This document shows positions 22,176 to 34,100 of a stretch of 64,000 nucleotides of DNA, piece after piece. Origin of the DNA: Euclidia mi (lineage: Eukaryota > Arthropoda > Insecta > Lepidoptera > Erebidae); contig OX123193.2 in NCBI GenBank assembly GCA_944739405.2, forward strand, positions 24,913,516 to 24,977,515, written 5' to 3'. Each line of letters opens with the position of its first letter. Position 1 is the stretch's first letter. A program made the position numbers and the translations under genes. Below the pieces are notes generated by a model. That model had not been told where the DNA came from. It did not search any database and saw only the letters and a program-made list of their open reading frames with translations.

Positions 22176-25100
22176 GTAAGCTTGACACATTCTTCTAGCT
22201 TTATCATCATCGGATCAGAAAGACGCCCATTATTGGACATAAACCTCCCCTTCTAGCTGTTAAAATACAGCTTGCAGCGTGATAGAACATTAATTGCAAA
22301 TACGTCAATACCATTAGGCAAAAGGTCAGAGCCGTGCCGACCCAATCCAGCGCCTGTGTGCGAAATATATGAAGCGCCTGTGGAGTGGCACCTGGAAGTT
22401 GGCGGATGACCTTTTTTTTTTTTAGTCGATACATAACAATTCCGGGCTAACTCTCGATGTCGTTTAATATTTTTTTTTTGGATGGGCGGGAGATTTCGGT
22501 GCGGACCGCCAACGTCGCCGCCCCTTCCTACGCCGCTGCGCCTTTTGGCTTTTTTGGCATCCTTTTTCGAAAATATCTGTTGCGCGCGGCGCCCCTGTCA
22601 CCATGGTTCCTGTGTGCGCCGCGCACATTGCGCATAGGGACGGTTCGGCCCTGGGCAAAAGATAATCATTTGGCTATGATCCTCTGGGGCTCAATTTTGA
22701 GACTGCTAAAGTATGATTTGTGAGAGAATTTAAAATATATGAATTGCATCAACCCTTACCTTAGCATACTTACTTATCATTTAACTATGGTAGCTTTTTG
22801 ATAAACCGAACTAGACAGTTTGCACCGTATGACTATTGATATAATCTGATATAAATATTTTTATTTACATATATTTCAAGGAATAAAACATTTTATAGTA
22901 GATGAATAAATATATTATATACTTCAAGTGTTGTATAACATAGGCGTGCAACGAAAACACTACAATTAGCGAAAATAAAAGAAAGCCCAAAAGGTGTGAA
23001 CCTCAGGCGTTAACTGTCACCTGTTTTGGCATAAATGTAATCTAAAGGTATCATTATCACATAAGGGGGCGTGGCCAACAATCATGTAAGCTCAATAATT
23101 GATGCAAGTGATTCCGTATAAGGTAATTATTGCAGCCATTTCGCATCGGTGTCAGGCTCAACTGTTCTGAGTACGTTCTCATCATTGCTGTGCCAAAGAT
23201 ATTATGTTTTTATATCTTGAAAATTAAAAGGGTCTCTCATTTAAAATATCTGCAAGAGGTTGGGCCAAAAACATGAAGAAAATTCCAACCGACAATTATT
23301 AATGTTTTTGAGGTCAAGAAAATTTCGTCTGATGGTCATCCATATAACTGGTCCAAAAGACTATATGGTCCGGCGCAGATTAACGAACCGTAGCAGAGAG
23401 CATTTTTTTCTATCAATCTATTATCAACATTGTTGTTGATAATGGATTGATAGTGAAAATACCTAGGCATTAATATTTATAAACTATACATGATTTGTTT
23501 ATGTAACAGGTCTTCGCGTAATTATTTATAACATAATATTACTTCATGCCTTTTATCCTCGAAGGGGTAGGCAGAGGTGTATAGACACCCACTTTTCGCT
23601 AGTTATGTTTGGGCCTCAATGTAAGCGACCCGGCGAGCCTATTGCCATCTACCGGGCACATTAATAAGCGAGCGATAATTAAATTTTTTAAATACACACA
23701 TAACTTCGAAAAGTCAGAGGTGTGTGCCCGGGGTACCTGGGGATCGAACCGGAGACCATCGTCTCGGCAGTCCGATACGTACACCACTGGCTATCGCCGC
23801 TACATCTTATAAAATTATTTGTAAATATAAGTAGGTAAAATAACTTTTAGGTATTTGCCGCGACATTTCGGCATCGATTACACCAGCCGTCAATCTCGTG
23901 ACCACGACTTTTACTTACACGATATAGAACCGTTACTTTTTTATAACTATAAACCACGAAAGTTTATAAGTCATCATCATCCTCTTAGCGTTATCCCAGT
24001 TTGAATCTGGGGTCCGCTTACTAGTCTAACCGGATTTGGCTGAATATTAGCTTTTCCACGGAGCGACTGCCTGTCAGACCTCCGCAACCCGAAGGGATAG
24101 CGATATTCCATGGTTTAGACTAGTGTCAGTTTATTAGAAGGTTCTGACGCCCTGTAACGATTGTCAAAGATCTTCATGACAACCGGGACCGACGGCTTAA
24201 CGTGCTCTCCGAGGCACGGGACAAGCGATAATTAACAATTCAATACGCACATAACTCCGAAAAGTCATAGAAAGTTTATAAGTACTTATTTATATTTATT
24301 CTATGCAAGGTATGCGCAGCCGCCCCGTGGTTCTCTCCGGTTCCGACCACCTGCGCCCCTGGAGCCGTGGTCTGGTATCCGAGATGCGTTGGAAGAAGGC
24401 GCCGTGTGCCCCCATCGGTTTATGCTCTTCGATACTTACAAAGGAGATGAGGACTGCTTGTTCCTCAACGTGTACACTCCTGCACTGCCTGATAAGATGT
24501 CGGGGTAAGACTATTATTGAAATCTATTTTTCATTACGTAGCCTCTATGAGATCTTTTAATCAAGTGTGTCTCCTATTCAACGCTACTCCACAACGGTTA
24601 TGAGCACTTTATATTAACTTAGTAGGGATCAATTTCGAAGGTACATACATACATAGACTCACGCCTGTTTCCCCGAAGGGGTAGGCAGAGGCATATTAAA
24701 CGCCCACTTTTCGCCAGTGTTTTGATCCCACGTAATAGGTGGCGAGCCTATTGCCGCTTATCGGGATATTTTGTTTGCCAGAGCCTCGTCCGTTGATCGG
24801 CAGGTGCACCACTTGCAGGTGAGGTTGGCTTGGGACCCTAAGTTCTTGGTGGGAGCTCTATGCACCTCTATTTCGAAGATATTGTATAGGTTTTTGAGAT
24901 TTATAGAGTTAGATAACTCTATCACAAAAATCTTTACAGTTATAAAAGCGACCTTGATAAAAAGATCTTATAAATATTAAATACACATTGCGGTAGGTAT
25001 AATTACTCATCTAATAGGCTTGCATTTTTTTCGTAAGTTGCGGCACAATTGTTCAAAATGGAGACGTTATTAGGTCATAGATCCTACACTTGTTGTGGTA

Positions 25101-28100
25101 ATCTATGAAACAAGCCAAGCATTTTTGGATAGATTCCGTAATTTAATGGTGTTTCAAAGTAAAAGTAGCCGACGATCTACATAACCAAAGCGTTTGTGGT
25201 GTTTATTTTCCATACTCTCGATTTATGGCATTCTTACGGTATCTATATATATACATTAGACTGGAGAGATTTGTAAGGTATAAAATATTTTTATAATGGT
25301 TTGCTCTTCAGATACAATCCCAAACTAGCAGTGATGGTGTGGATCCACGGTGGAGCATTCGCGATGGGTTCCGGCAATGCGTTCCTATACGGACCTGACC
25401 ACTTGGTCAGCGCTGGAGTAGTGCTGGTCACTCTTAACTACAGACTCGGAGCCCTCGGTTTCCTCAGTCTGGAAAACGACGAAGTCCCAGGCAATATGGG
25501 TCTTAAGGTAAACCACAATAGAATCTAAATTCGGTCACCCACTTGCTAGAATAAACCGTATACTGCAGTAACATTTCGGTAATGCATTATTTTTCACAAT
25601 GTCTTTACTTAACACCTTCAAAGTTGGTTCAGTAATCCTTGCGCAAGTACTCACTCGATATGCAGTTAGTAAACGTGTACGAGTATATTGATACATAATG
25701 TTTACATGCTTTCATTTACACTTAATTGTTGCGTATTAAAATTTTATATAAAAGTTTAACTTGCGTGTGATTGTGGTCGGTAAACACGAAAAGTAGTCAA
25801 TCGATTCACTTGATCGTTTTACACAATAGAGTATTTAAATACGCGCTCGTTTTTAAAATAAAGCCGGTTATATCCCGGTTACTCTCATTTCATGTTGAGC
25901 CTTTTTTGTTTGATGTTGCCCTTAGCATGCAATCATGGTACAACATAGACTATGCGGCGTCTACCTCAAATTGGAAGCCGGTTGGGCAATTCTCGGTCAT
26001 GGTTTACACATTCTGGTCAAGTTCACATAATAGGTGCAATACCGTACAACCAAAATATAGTTCAAAATGATTGCGAAAGTGTTTTGGTTAACAACATATA
26101 GTTATAAAATGTCAATTTTGAAACGAATCTAAGTATATATTTTGAATTTTTGTGTCTGTTATTTATGCCGATTTCAATTATGTAACATGAATTTCGCTTA
26201 GTTTATAACATTACAAAATGTTTGCAATAGACCCAGTATGGTTTGACATGGTATTTAATAATAAACAAGAAATTAATGCAAATTACATTTAAATGGTGGC
26301 CTAAGGGAGGTGTGTGATTGCGCGTGCGTATTTACTGAATAGATATGATGCTATTAAATATCAATGATATCGTTAGTGGTGATGATTGCAGCACAGAAAT
26401 ATTACAGCCCGTACATGAACAGCGGCGGTGGGCGGCGGTTGCAAAGGTTTCGTTGTCCATGGCGCGTTCTACTTCGACGCTACATCGACCACGGCGGGGT
26501 AGAGCGAGTCATGTACATCGACAATGCAATTCTGTTCGTGAAATGGCTGTTAAGTAACGTGCTGTGTGTTGTTGTGTAAAGGACCAGGTGATGGCGCTGC
26601 GGTGGGTGCGCGATAACATCGCGGCGTTCGGCGGCGACCCCGACAAGGTCACCATCTTCGGAGAGTCCGCCGGCGCTGCTTCTGTACATCTACACATGAT
26701 GTCACCTGCTTCAAAGGTAATATTTTGTATTATGTAAGGTACCTATTCCAATATTGATAAGGGCTCTGATACTAGTATTTATGAGCGTGTGCAGAACACA
26801 GAATTTAAATTATTGCTTCTTTGGCCGGATGTTCTTTTGCGTGACATCGTGTTTTCGAAACCCTGGTATCCTACATCCCATTGCAAAGAGTTTATTTACC
26901 TTTACAACTATTCTTCTTGAGAGCTGAATAAAAACTGATATACCTAGCACCTAGGTAGGTATATGCAATAGACAGCCTTTCACGGTCTTTTAGTTTCTAG
27001 TAGGAACTGGTCTATGAGAAGTTTATTTTCATTCAATCATATCTACAAATCTTGGTAGGTACTTATCTATCTATGTGACGCAAAAGTCCACTGTTGTCTT
27101 GTACTGTACTAATGTGTCTACAAAGAAAATAAACTCAAACCATCTTTAAACCGATAAGAATAGGAACATATTACCAAATGTCGAAGTGGATACTATAACG
27201 AAACTAACTGTTATACGTATGTCCTCTTCTCCGTGTAATCAACCATATGTATTATATAATGTATTGCTCGTACAAAAGCTCCACTCAGTTTGACGTTGGA
27301 GATATGGTAATACATCTATCTTTCAACTAATATCCGTTGCTTTTTCATGACGACCGCAAAGCCAAAAAGAAGAGCTATATTTTTTAAGCTGTCTACTCAT
27401 TACACAATACGTATGTTTGCATGTCCCATAGTAGCACCTTAAACTGCTCATCTTATTTTATTTTTGATGTGTTTGGTGGTTGTGGATGTGGTTATGACTA
27501 TAATTTGGGTTGCAGTCGTAGAGCCGTTCGCAAAAAGCTAAATTGTTAATTAATAAGTTTTCATTACTTGATCTATCTATTAAATCAGTTTTTATTACCT
27601 AAATATTTTTTTGCCGACGCCAAGCGATGTTTACTACCTATATTATTTTATTTTAGTAGACACATTTCACGTCTTGCATTGTTAATTACTTACTTACCTA
27701 CTAATATAATTAGTAGCTTCATGTATTTACCAATGTCATATATGCAATATGTGTATGGTTTTATATCCGCATCGGTGAACACGCAAAGATAATCATAGTG
27801 GAAATCTTTGTAGAGGCGGATTTTGGAAATTACTCATTCGAGGATGTGACTGTAGGTCGTCATATCCCTGACATGGATTGTAGTAGCTGATGACGCAAAA
27901 CTTCTGCGAATCAATTGATTATAGAGATGATGCCATTTTTGTGTACTTGTCGGGAATCGCCAATTCAATATTTTCGCAAGTCAAGACAAATATTTTAGTG
28001 CCAAATAGTTCCTTTAGCAACTCAACGGATTTCTTATTACTATTAGAAAGAAAGAAAAACATTTATTAGACACACCAATAAAACACAACAAACTTTGACA

Positions 28101-31100
28101 TTAAGGAAATACAATAGACAAAAAATAAAACACATACAAAAAATGTGCAGTGTCCAAAAGGTCTCAGCTCAGCCTATGCTGCGGATGACCGCAGCGCTGT
28201 TTTTCAGCGGAAACCTAAAAGCTAGTCAAGGACGATTATCAGAGTAGGTAGGTACAGTAAATACTCTGGAAGATAGGCTAGAGAAATATAAGATAACAGT
28301 AGTGTAAATAGAGAGTATATAATTATATAGCCACAGATATTATTATAGTAAATAATATAGACATAATAAGCAATGCATAGAATATATAGAATATACAAAT
28401 AAGAATATAGGGAAATCAAGTGTTACGTGCTGGATTTTTGTTCAGATAGGAACCATTTCTTTATGAGACTTCTAAAGCTACCTACATAACCTTTTTGACC
28501 TTATTTGGCAAAGCTAATAAAAATGTATTGTGATACAGATATAACAATAGATCCACACATTTGTTTACATTGCTTTATTTAGTGCTGTAGCAGCTCTTTC
28601 AACTTAAGAATGAACGTGGCTTCCATGACTATTGCACTACTTAGCAGGTGTTCACCGTTGTCTTATATTTACGTGAATGTTTGACCTTAAAGTATTTTAC
28701 TTGGATTTTCCACGGTTTGTTTTCATTTCACAATTGTCACACAGCAGCTACAGTCGTGAGAATCCCCGCGTCATCATTGCTGCTGTTACTTCTGCGAAAT
28801 GTTTGCAAAACTGTCAATACTTTGGATACATGTAAAAACCGTAATACTAGATTTCAAGCAGGATTGGATCCAGGAGAAGTTCTAGGAGCCTCTAGGGCCC
28901 TCCTACCAAAAGCATTATTTTTATTCCAAAGAGTATATAGGTGCTTCAGTGATTCATACACACGCACTGTGACACCCTACAGGTTCTTTAACTGGTTCAA
29001 GACCTCCCCGTAAATTACCTTTCACTGGCGGTCACTGATTTCAAGCATCCGGCTTAGCTAGAAGGGTTAAGCAGTACCGGTCTGGTATTGCCTTCAGGAA
29101 TTTTCAAGCTGTTGCTTTAAACTAGTGTTGCCCAAATTCAGTCTTGGTCTTGCAGTCTTGGTCTTGTTCTTGCGTTTTTGCAAGACCAAGACCAAGAACA
29201 AGACCGCGTATTTTTAGCAAGACCAAGACCAAGACTGATCGTGCAAGACTTGAGCAAGAACAAGACTAAGCCTGCAAGACTCTTGCGTCTTGCAGCTAGG
29301 ACTTAGCGCTATTTCACGGAGTAGTTAGGTGTAACAGTTCGGTGTATAGGTACGCTTAGGAATTCTATGAGACGCAAAAAACTGTATCAAAGAATATGAA
29401 AAACTGGACCTATGCGCATTACGACTAATAGGTACCATAAACATACCTACATAGCGAATAAAAAAATATCCATTAAAATCAAACTGAGTGCATGCATAGT
29501 TATGTTTTAACCATCGGCACTTTGATAATGCGGCATCAAAGGTTTTGTACTTACTTCTCAAAGAAATTTGCCGCTTTTCGGAAGTACATGGTTATGATAC
29601 ACGCGCCGGCGGCTTCTTTTGAAATCATATACAACAATCGTTGCCGCCGCGCCGAAATCACAACATTTGACACTATTTGATTGCCGCCACAGGGCGTAGG
29701 TAGACTCATGCAAAATAATTTCGAATTTTAAGAGTACCTACAGGTGTTCCAAAGAATAAACAAGTTTCAGAGTGCTTAGAATGAAAATGAATACATTATA
29801 CTGATCACGCAAGCAGTATTATGATTAGGATAAAATGGTAAGGATAGGTAGTAGATGTCATAATAATTTATTCTAGTAAGTATACAGGGTGTCCGAGTTA
29901 GGCCCAACAATATTTAAAGGTGTTTATCTATATCAAGTTTGGAATCGTATGCGTAAATGTTAATAATGAAAGCGAAACTTTTTTTTCCATACAAAACTAA
30001 AAAAAATATTTTTTTGTGTTTTTTTCGACAACCCTAACAACTCTATAGTCGTGGTTGTGGCACGCACACACGTATACTATCACCCGTCATCCCCGCTCCT
30101 CTACGCCACCCGCGCCACGTTCAGCGCACGTGCACCTACTTAAAAAAAACTTTCTGTAAGTTATGCAATTAAGCGCATGATGTAATAACTTGCATAGGTA
30201 CACATTTTAACTAGTTTAATTATTATCATCATCCTAACCTTATCTGTGGTCTAATTAGTATCTAACTAAATCTAACTGGATAACCTACCTGCCTATGATT
30301 AGGTACAATTATTGATGAATAGGAAAATAAATTGCGATTATTTTAAATCGAAATGTAATAGGTGCCTAGATAGAACCTGACACATTACAAGTAATTCGCT
30401 TATCTTAATTCTAATCTAAAAATTTAATTATCTGAATTAAAATACAATACTAAATTTATTTACCTATCATATCACCAAATAATGTCAAGGTGCATTGCTT
30501 ACCTTAGGGTACCTAAACCGAGGGAGTGAGAGTGATTAAAAATACCATTACTAATTTAAATAGTAATAGACTGATAGGTAATTGCAAGACTTGCAAGACT
30601 CTTGCTGCAAGACCAAGACCAAGACCAAGACTGGGAGCGCAATACCAAGACCAAGACCAAGACCAGGTGTATTGGCGCAAGACCAAGACCAAGACTGGCT
30701 AAGTCTCGTCTTGTTCTTGCATTTGGGCAACACTACTTTAAACGTATGCTTTGTTGATAGGGTTTGTTCCACGCGGCGATTGCGCAGAGTGGCGTGGCGA
30801 TAACTCCGTGGGCACTGGCGCACGAGCCCCGCGAGCGAGCCTTCGACCTCGGCAGGGAACTGGGCATCGACACCAACAGCACCGCCGAACTGTTAGGTAC
30901 CTACATGTTCTCACATTCTATATCTACAGCCATGAACCACACCTTTCGAAGCATATTATCAGAGATATCAGGCAGACCACGGATCCACACTTCGCGGCGA
31001 ATCGCATATCTGGTCTTAGCGAGGCATATGTTATGCATGCCAGCTCACTCTCGCCTCTCTTACTAAGGCTAAAGGAGGACTGAAGTGATGCTTATAGCTT

Positions 31101-34100
31101 TCTTAGGTACTAGTAATTTGAGTACAAATACCAATAGTTGGTTGTACTCAGATTACAAAGGCAAAAAAAAATAAGACTTACAAATAATTATTCCTCTTGG
31201 TCAATCTTGGTGCATATTTTTGGTACTCGTTGTCTAGCGAGACACAAGAATCATTCTTTGTTCTGGAATAATCTTTGTTTATAAATAAAAGCGTGATTAC
31301 TAGTTTACTACCCAACGTAATCGCACGTATCCGTACAATATTTCTGACAAGGTTTGTTTGTAGGTTACCTGCGTGCTACTCCCAGCGAGCTGCTGGTGAA
31401 AGCAGGTGCGCGTCTGGTGGGCGCTAAGGGCAAGAGTTCGGACCTGCAGGGCATCGTGGCACTGCCGTTCCTCCCGGCGCTGGAGCCCGACGCGCCGGAC
31501 GCCTTTCTCACGAGCCTGCCGCGGGACGGAGTCGTCGGCGCCGACGTGCCCTTCCTCACCGGGTACAACGCTCAGGAAGGCATCATTCTGTTTAAACGTG
31601 AGTATCTTATATACATACAAACGCTTGTATAAATATTGTTCTGTGTTCTATATCGATATTATGTTACATTCGACTCGAAATTTCGCCAAAATATGACAAA
31701 GACAAAGTGCTCTTTGAATTTAATAATATGTAACGAATGAGTGATGCGAATATTCACCGTACGATTGTGATTATTAATCGGCATCGTGGCCCTGTTGCTT
31801 CCAAAGACGAAGTACGAAGCCAATCTTAAGTTCAATGTGAGCCCGTCAGAGCAAATATATGACTATGATTTATAGCTATGGTTATGTATGGACGTGGTAG
31901 TCCCCCCGACGGGCCCAACACCTTCATCCGCCGCCAAGGGGGACCCCCTTGGCGGCGGATGAAGGTGTTGGGCTCCGCCGCTAAAACACCCAGCGGCCGC
32001 AGAGGATAGGGAGGACGGCAACGCAACACCGCATCTCCTTTTCCTCTGCGGCCCCACCGCGACGCAACCATGGTGCGCCCCCATTTGGTCGCGGGAGATA
32101 GGGCGCGCGGCAACGCAACACCGACACGCCTCTCCTCCCGCGACCGCGGACGTGGACGTGTTAAGTCCTATCGTTTCATGCCTAGAAAAATAAATGTTTC
32201 ATGTCATCGTAAATTTGATAAAACATAACCAATAGCACAGAATATTTTTTATTTCTACGTGTTAACTAACGATTAATTGCGCTCTCTAAAACCATATGAC
32301 ATTGTTTCCTCAAATAAAACGCTAGCAAGTATTAAACACCAATTTTGTGATAATTCTAAGCTACGCTTGCCTACGTCAATATAAACCTTATCTTATAATT
32401 ATCTTATCACTATGACTTTCATCGATTACTGTAGGCGAGAACATACATGGTTAGTCAGCGCATCTTCGTGAGAATTTTCTAACAGAAAAGTCAGAAAACC
32501 CAATGACACTTGTGACTTAAGAACTCGATAAACGTTTACCCTGTAGGTATTTGTTCATCGTAAAGTGACGAGGTTTCTGTGACGGAATAGAGATTAGTGA
32601 CGTATTTATGAGTGAATAATTGTAAACACCAGACACACGGACGAGAACTGCTTCGCACTTAATATTGAATAACAGTGGTCAATTTCGAAATTTTCTTGAC
32701 GTGCCTGGTGAAATAATTATGATGGGAAGAGTCAGTTGCACTGGCGAGAGCTTGACGCAATTAGCGCTCTGGGTTCCCTTCCTGAATCTGCCGCTGTTGC
32801 ATATGTGGCCAGATGGATTATCCACCCTCTTTTAGAATAATATGGCGAGATAATTATATTTTTATATAGAGGATATGGCAGCGAAACCCTCATGGAGTTA
32901 CCAACAGACTGCCATGCAGAAGGTATCAGGTTCGAATTCATGGCGCGAACCACTTGTCGGAGTTATGAAAATATTGATTTTTAGTATTGCTTGCCCCGTG
33001 CCCCCGTGAGCTCGTTAAGACGTCGGTATCGGCTATCATTAATGTATTTGATAGTCGTTATGGGGATTCAGTACCTCTGAATAAAGTCATACTAGACTAA
33101 ACGCTATCTCTTGGTTGCGGAAGTCAGACAGGTATTTGCTTTCTAGAAAAGCTAATATTCAGTAAAATATGTTTAGATTTAGTAAGCGGTTTAGACTAGC
33201 GAGCTCGTGTTGTAACTGAGATAACGCTAGGACGATGAGAGGGATTCGTTGTTTACACATTTTATCCGAAATTTATGTCGATGAAACGCTGTTGTGAAGT
33301 TTTACACAGAAGAAAGAATCCGCAAAGTAACCTACTATGCGGATGAGTGCGCTTGTAACATCGTACATACATAGTCAATCAATGCTATTTCAAACTGGCT
33401 GCGTCGACTGTTACCAACGACATACCAATATTTTGGATTTTGGTGTTTGACGGTGTTACTGCGGGTTAGCTTTTCCTACAAAATTTATTACTAGCCATAT
33501 CGATTTAAAGGTCGTTACAAATGTTCACGCCAAGAGTTCTATATATGTAAGTATTTTTCTTTCTATCGTCATAATTGACCAAGCAGTTTACATATAAAAA
33601 TCAAACGAACAGTAAAACGAGCTTTAACAATGTGTGTTTAAGGGAAGGACCTCATCAGATGAGGCCTCATTTCGGAAAATTGGGAAAAATACTAGTACAG
33701 CATTGGCCTTATACAAACCGTTGATAAATCAAATTTAATCACATGTAAATAACTTAATAACTGTATCAATAATAATTGCAACTAATTGTAATGCTTGTAT
33801 GAGGTTTTCCTCCATCTACAAAATAGTATCGATCGATCACGCGACTGCCGGAAACTACAACTCAATTGTACATTCTATTGGTAAATAAACTGGTAATAGC
33901 ATCCAAGAAATAGGTTTTATAACTTCATTTCATACAGCCAATCAATCACACTCCTCTTCTGAACATAGGCGTCTCCTAATTTGCTACGGATCGACCTCTC
34001 GTATTTTACTACGGAATTCAATATTCGATTTATCCAATTTTAACATAAGGTCCATACAAAATATATCAAACACGAATCTCGAATCTCAAAATCCATGTAT

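Larger units (their letters stand above)
22176..24309. other. Esterase intron 1: repeat-rich
   Basis: It holds repeat scraps at 22203-22440 and 22490-22690, a small hairpin at 23411-23452, a tRNA-derived SINE at 23544-23800 and another at 23969-24270. Confidence 0.6.
29123..30735. mobile_element. Non-autonomous hAT-type transposon, 1613 bp
   Basis: The ends are perfect 15-bp inverted repeats, TAGTGTTGCCCAAAT and its reverse complement. Both sides are flanked by the same 8 bp, CTTTAAAC, at 29115-29122 and 30736-30743. An 8-bp duplication with a TAGNGTTG-type terminus is the signature of hAT elements. Both subterminal regions (about 29140-29290 and 30585-30720) are arrays of 'ccaagaccaagacc' and its complement, plausibly transposase-binding sites. 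The interior carries no transposase, so it depended on one elsewhere. It sits in esterase intron 4. Confidence 0.88.

Noticed and set aside
21933..22188. Minus-strand and alternative + frames over esterase exon 1
   Set aside because: Shadows of a GC-rich coding exon; the chosen frame alone joins to exon 2 and matches the COE family.
28648..29013. 121-codon open frame in esterase intron 4
   Set aside because: No domain, biased composition, and it lies inside an intron with no splice context.
30751..31083. Longer + strand frames reading through exon 5 into the intron
   Set aside because: The donor at 30897 and the phase-matched exon at 31364 explain the coding part; the rest is intron.
31300..31620. 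106-codon minus-strand frame
   Set aside because: Shadow of esterase exon 6.
31832..32113. 93-codon minus-strand frame over the GC-rich hairpins
   Set aside because: Explained by palindromes and GC richness; no supporting domain found.
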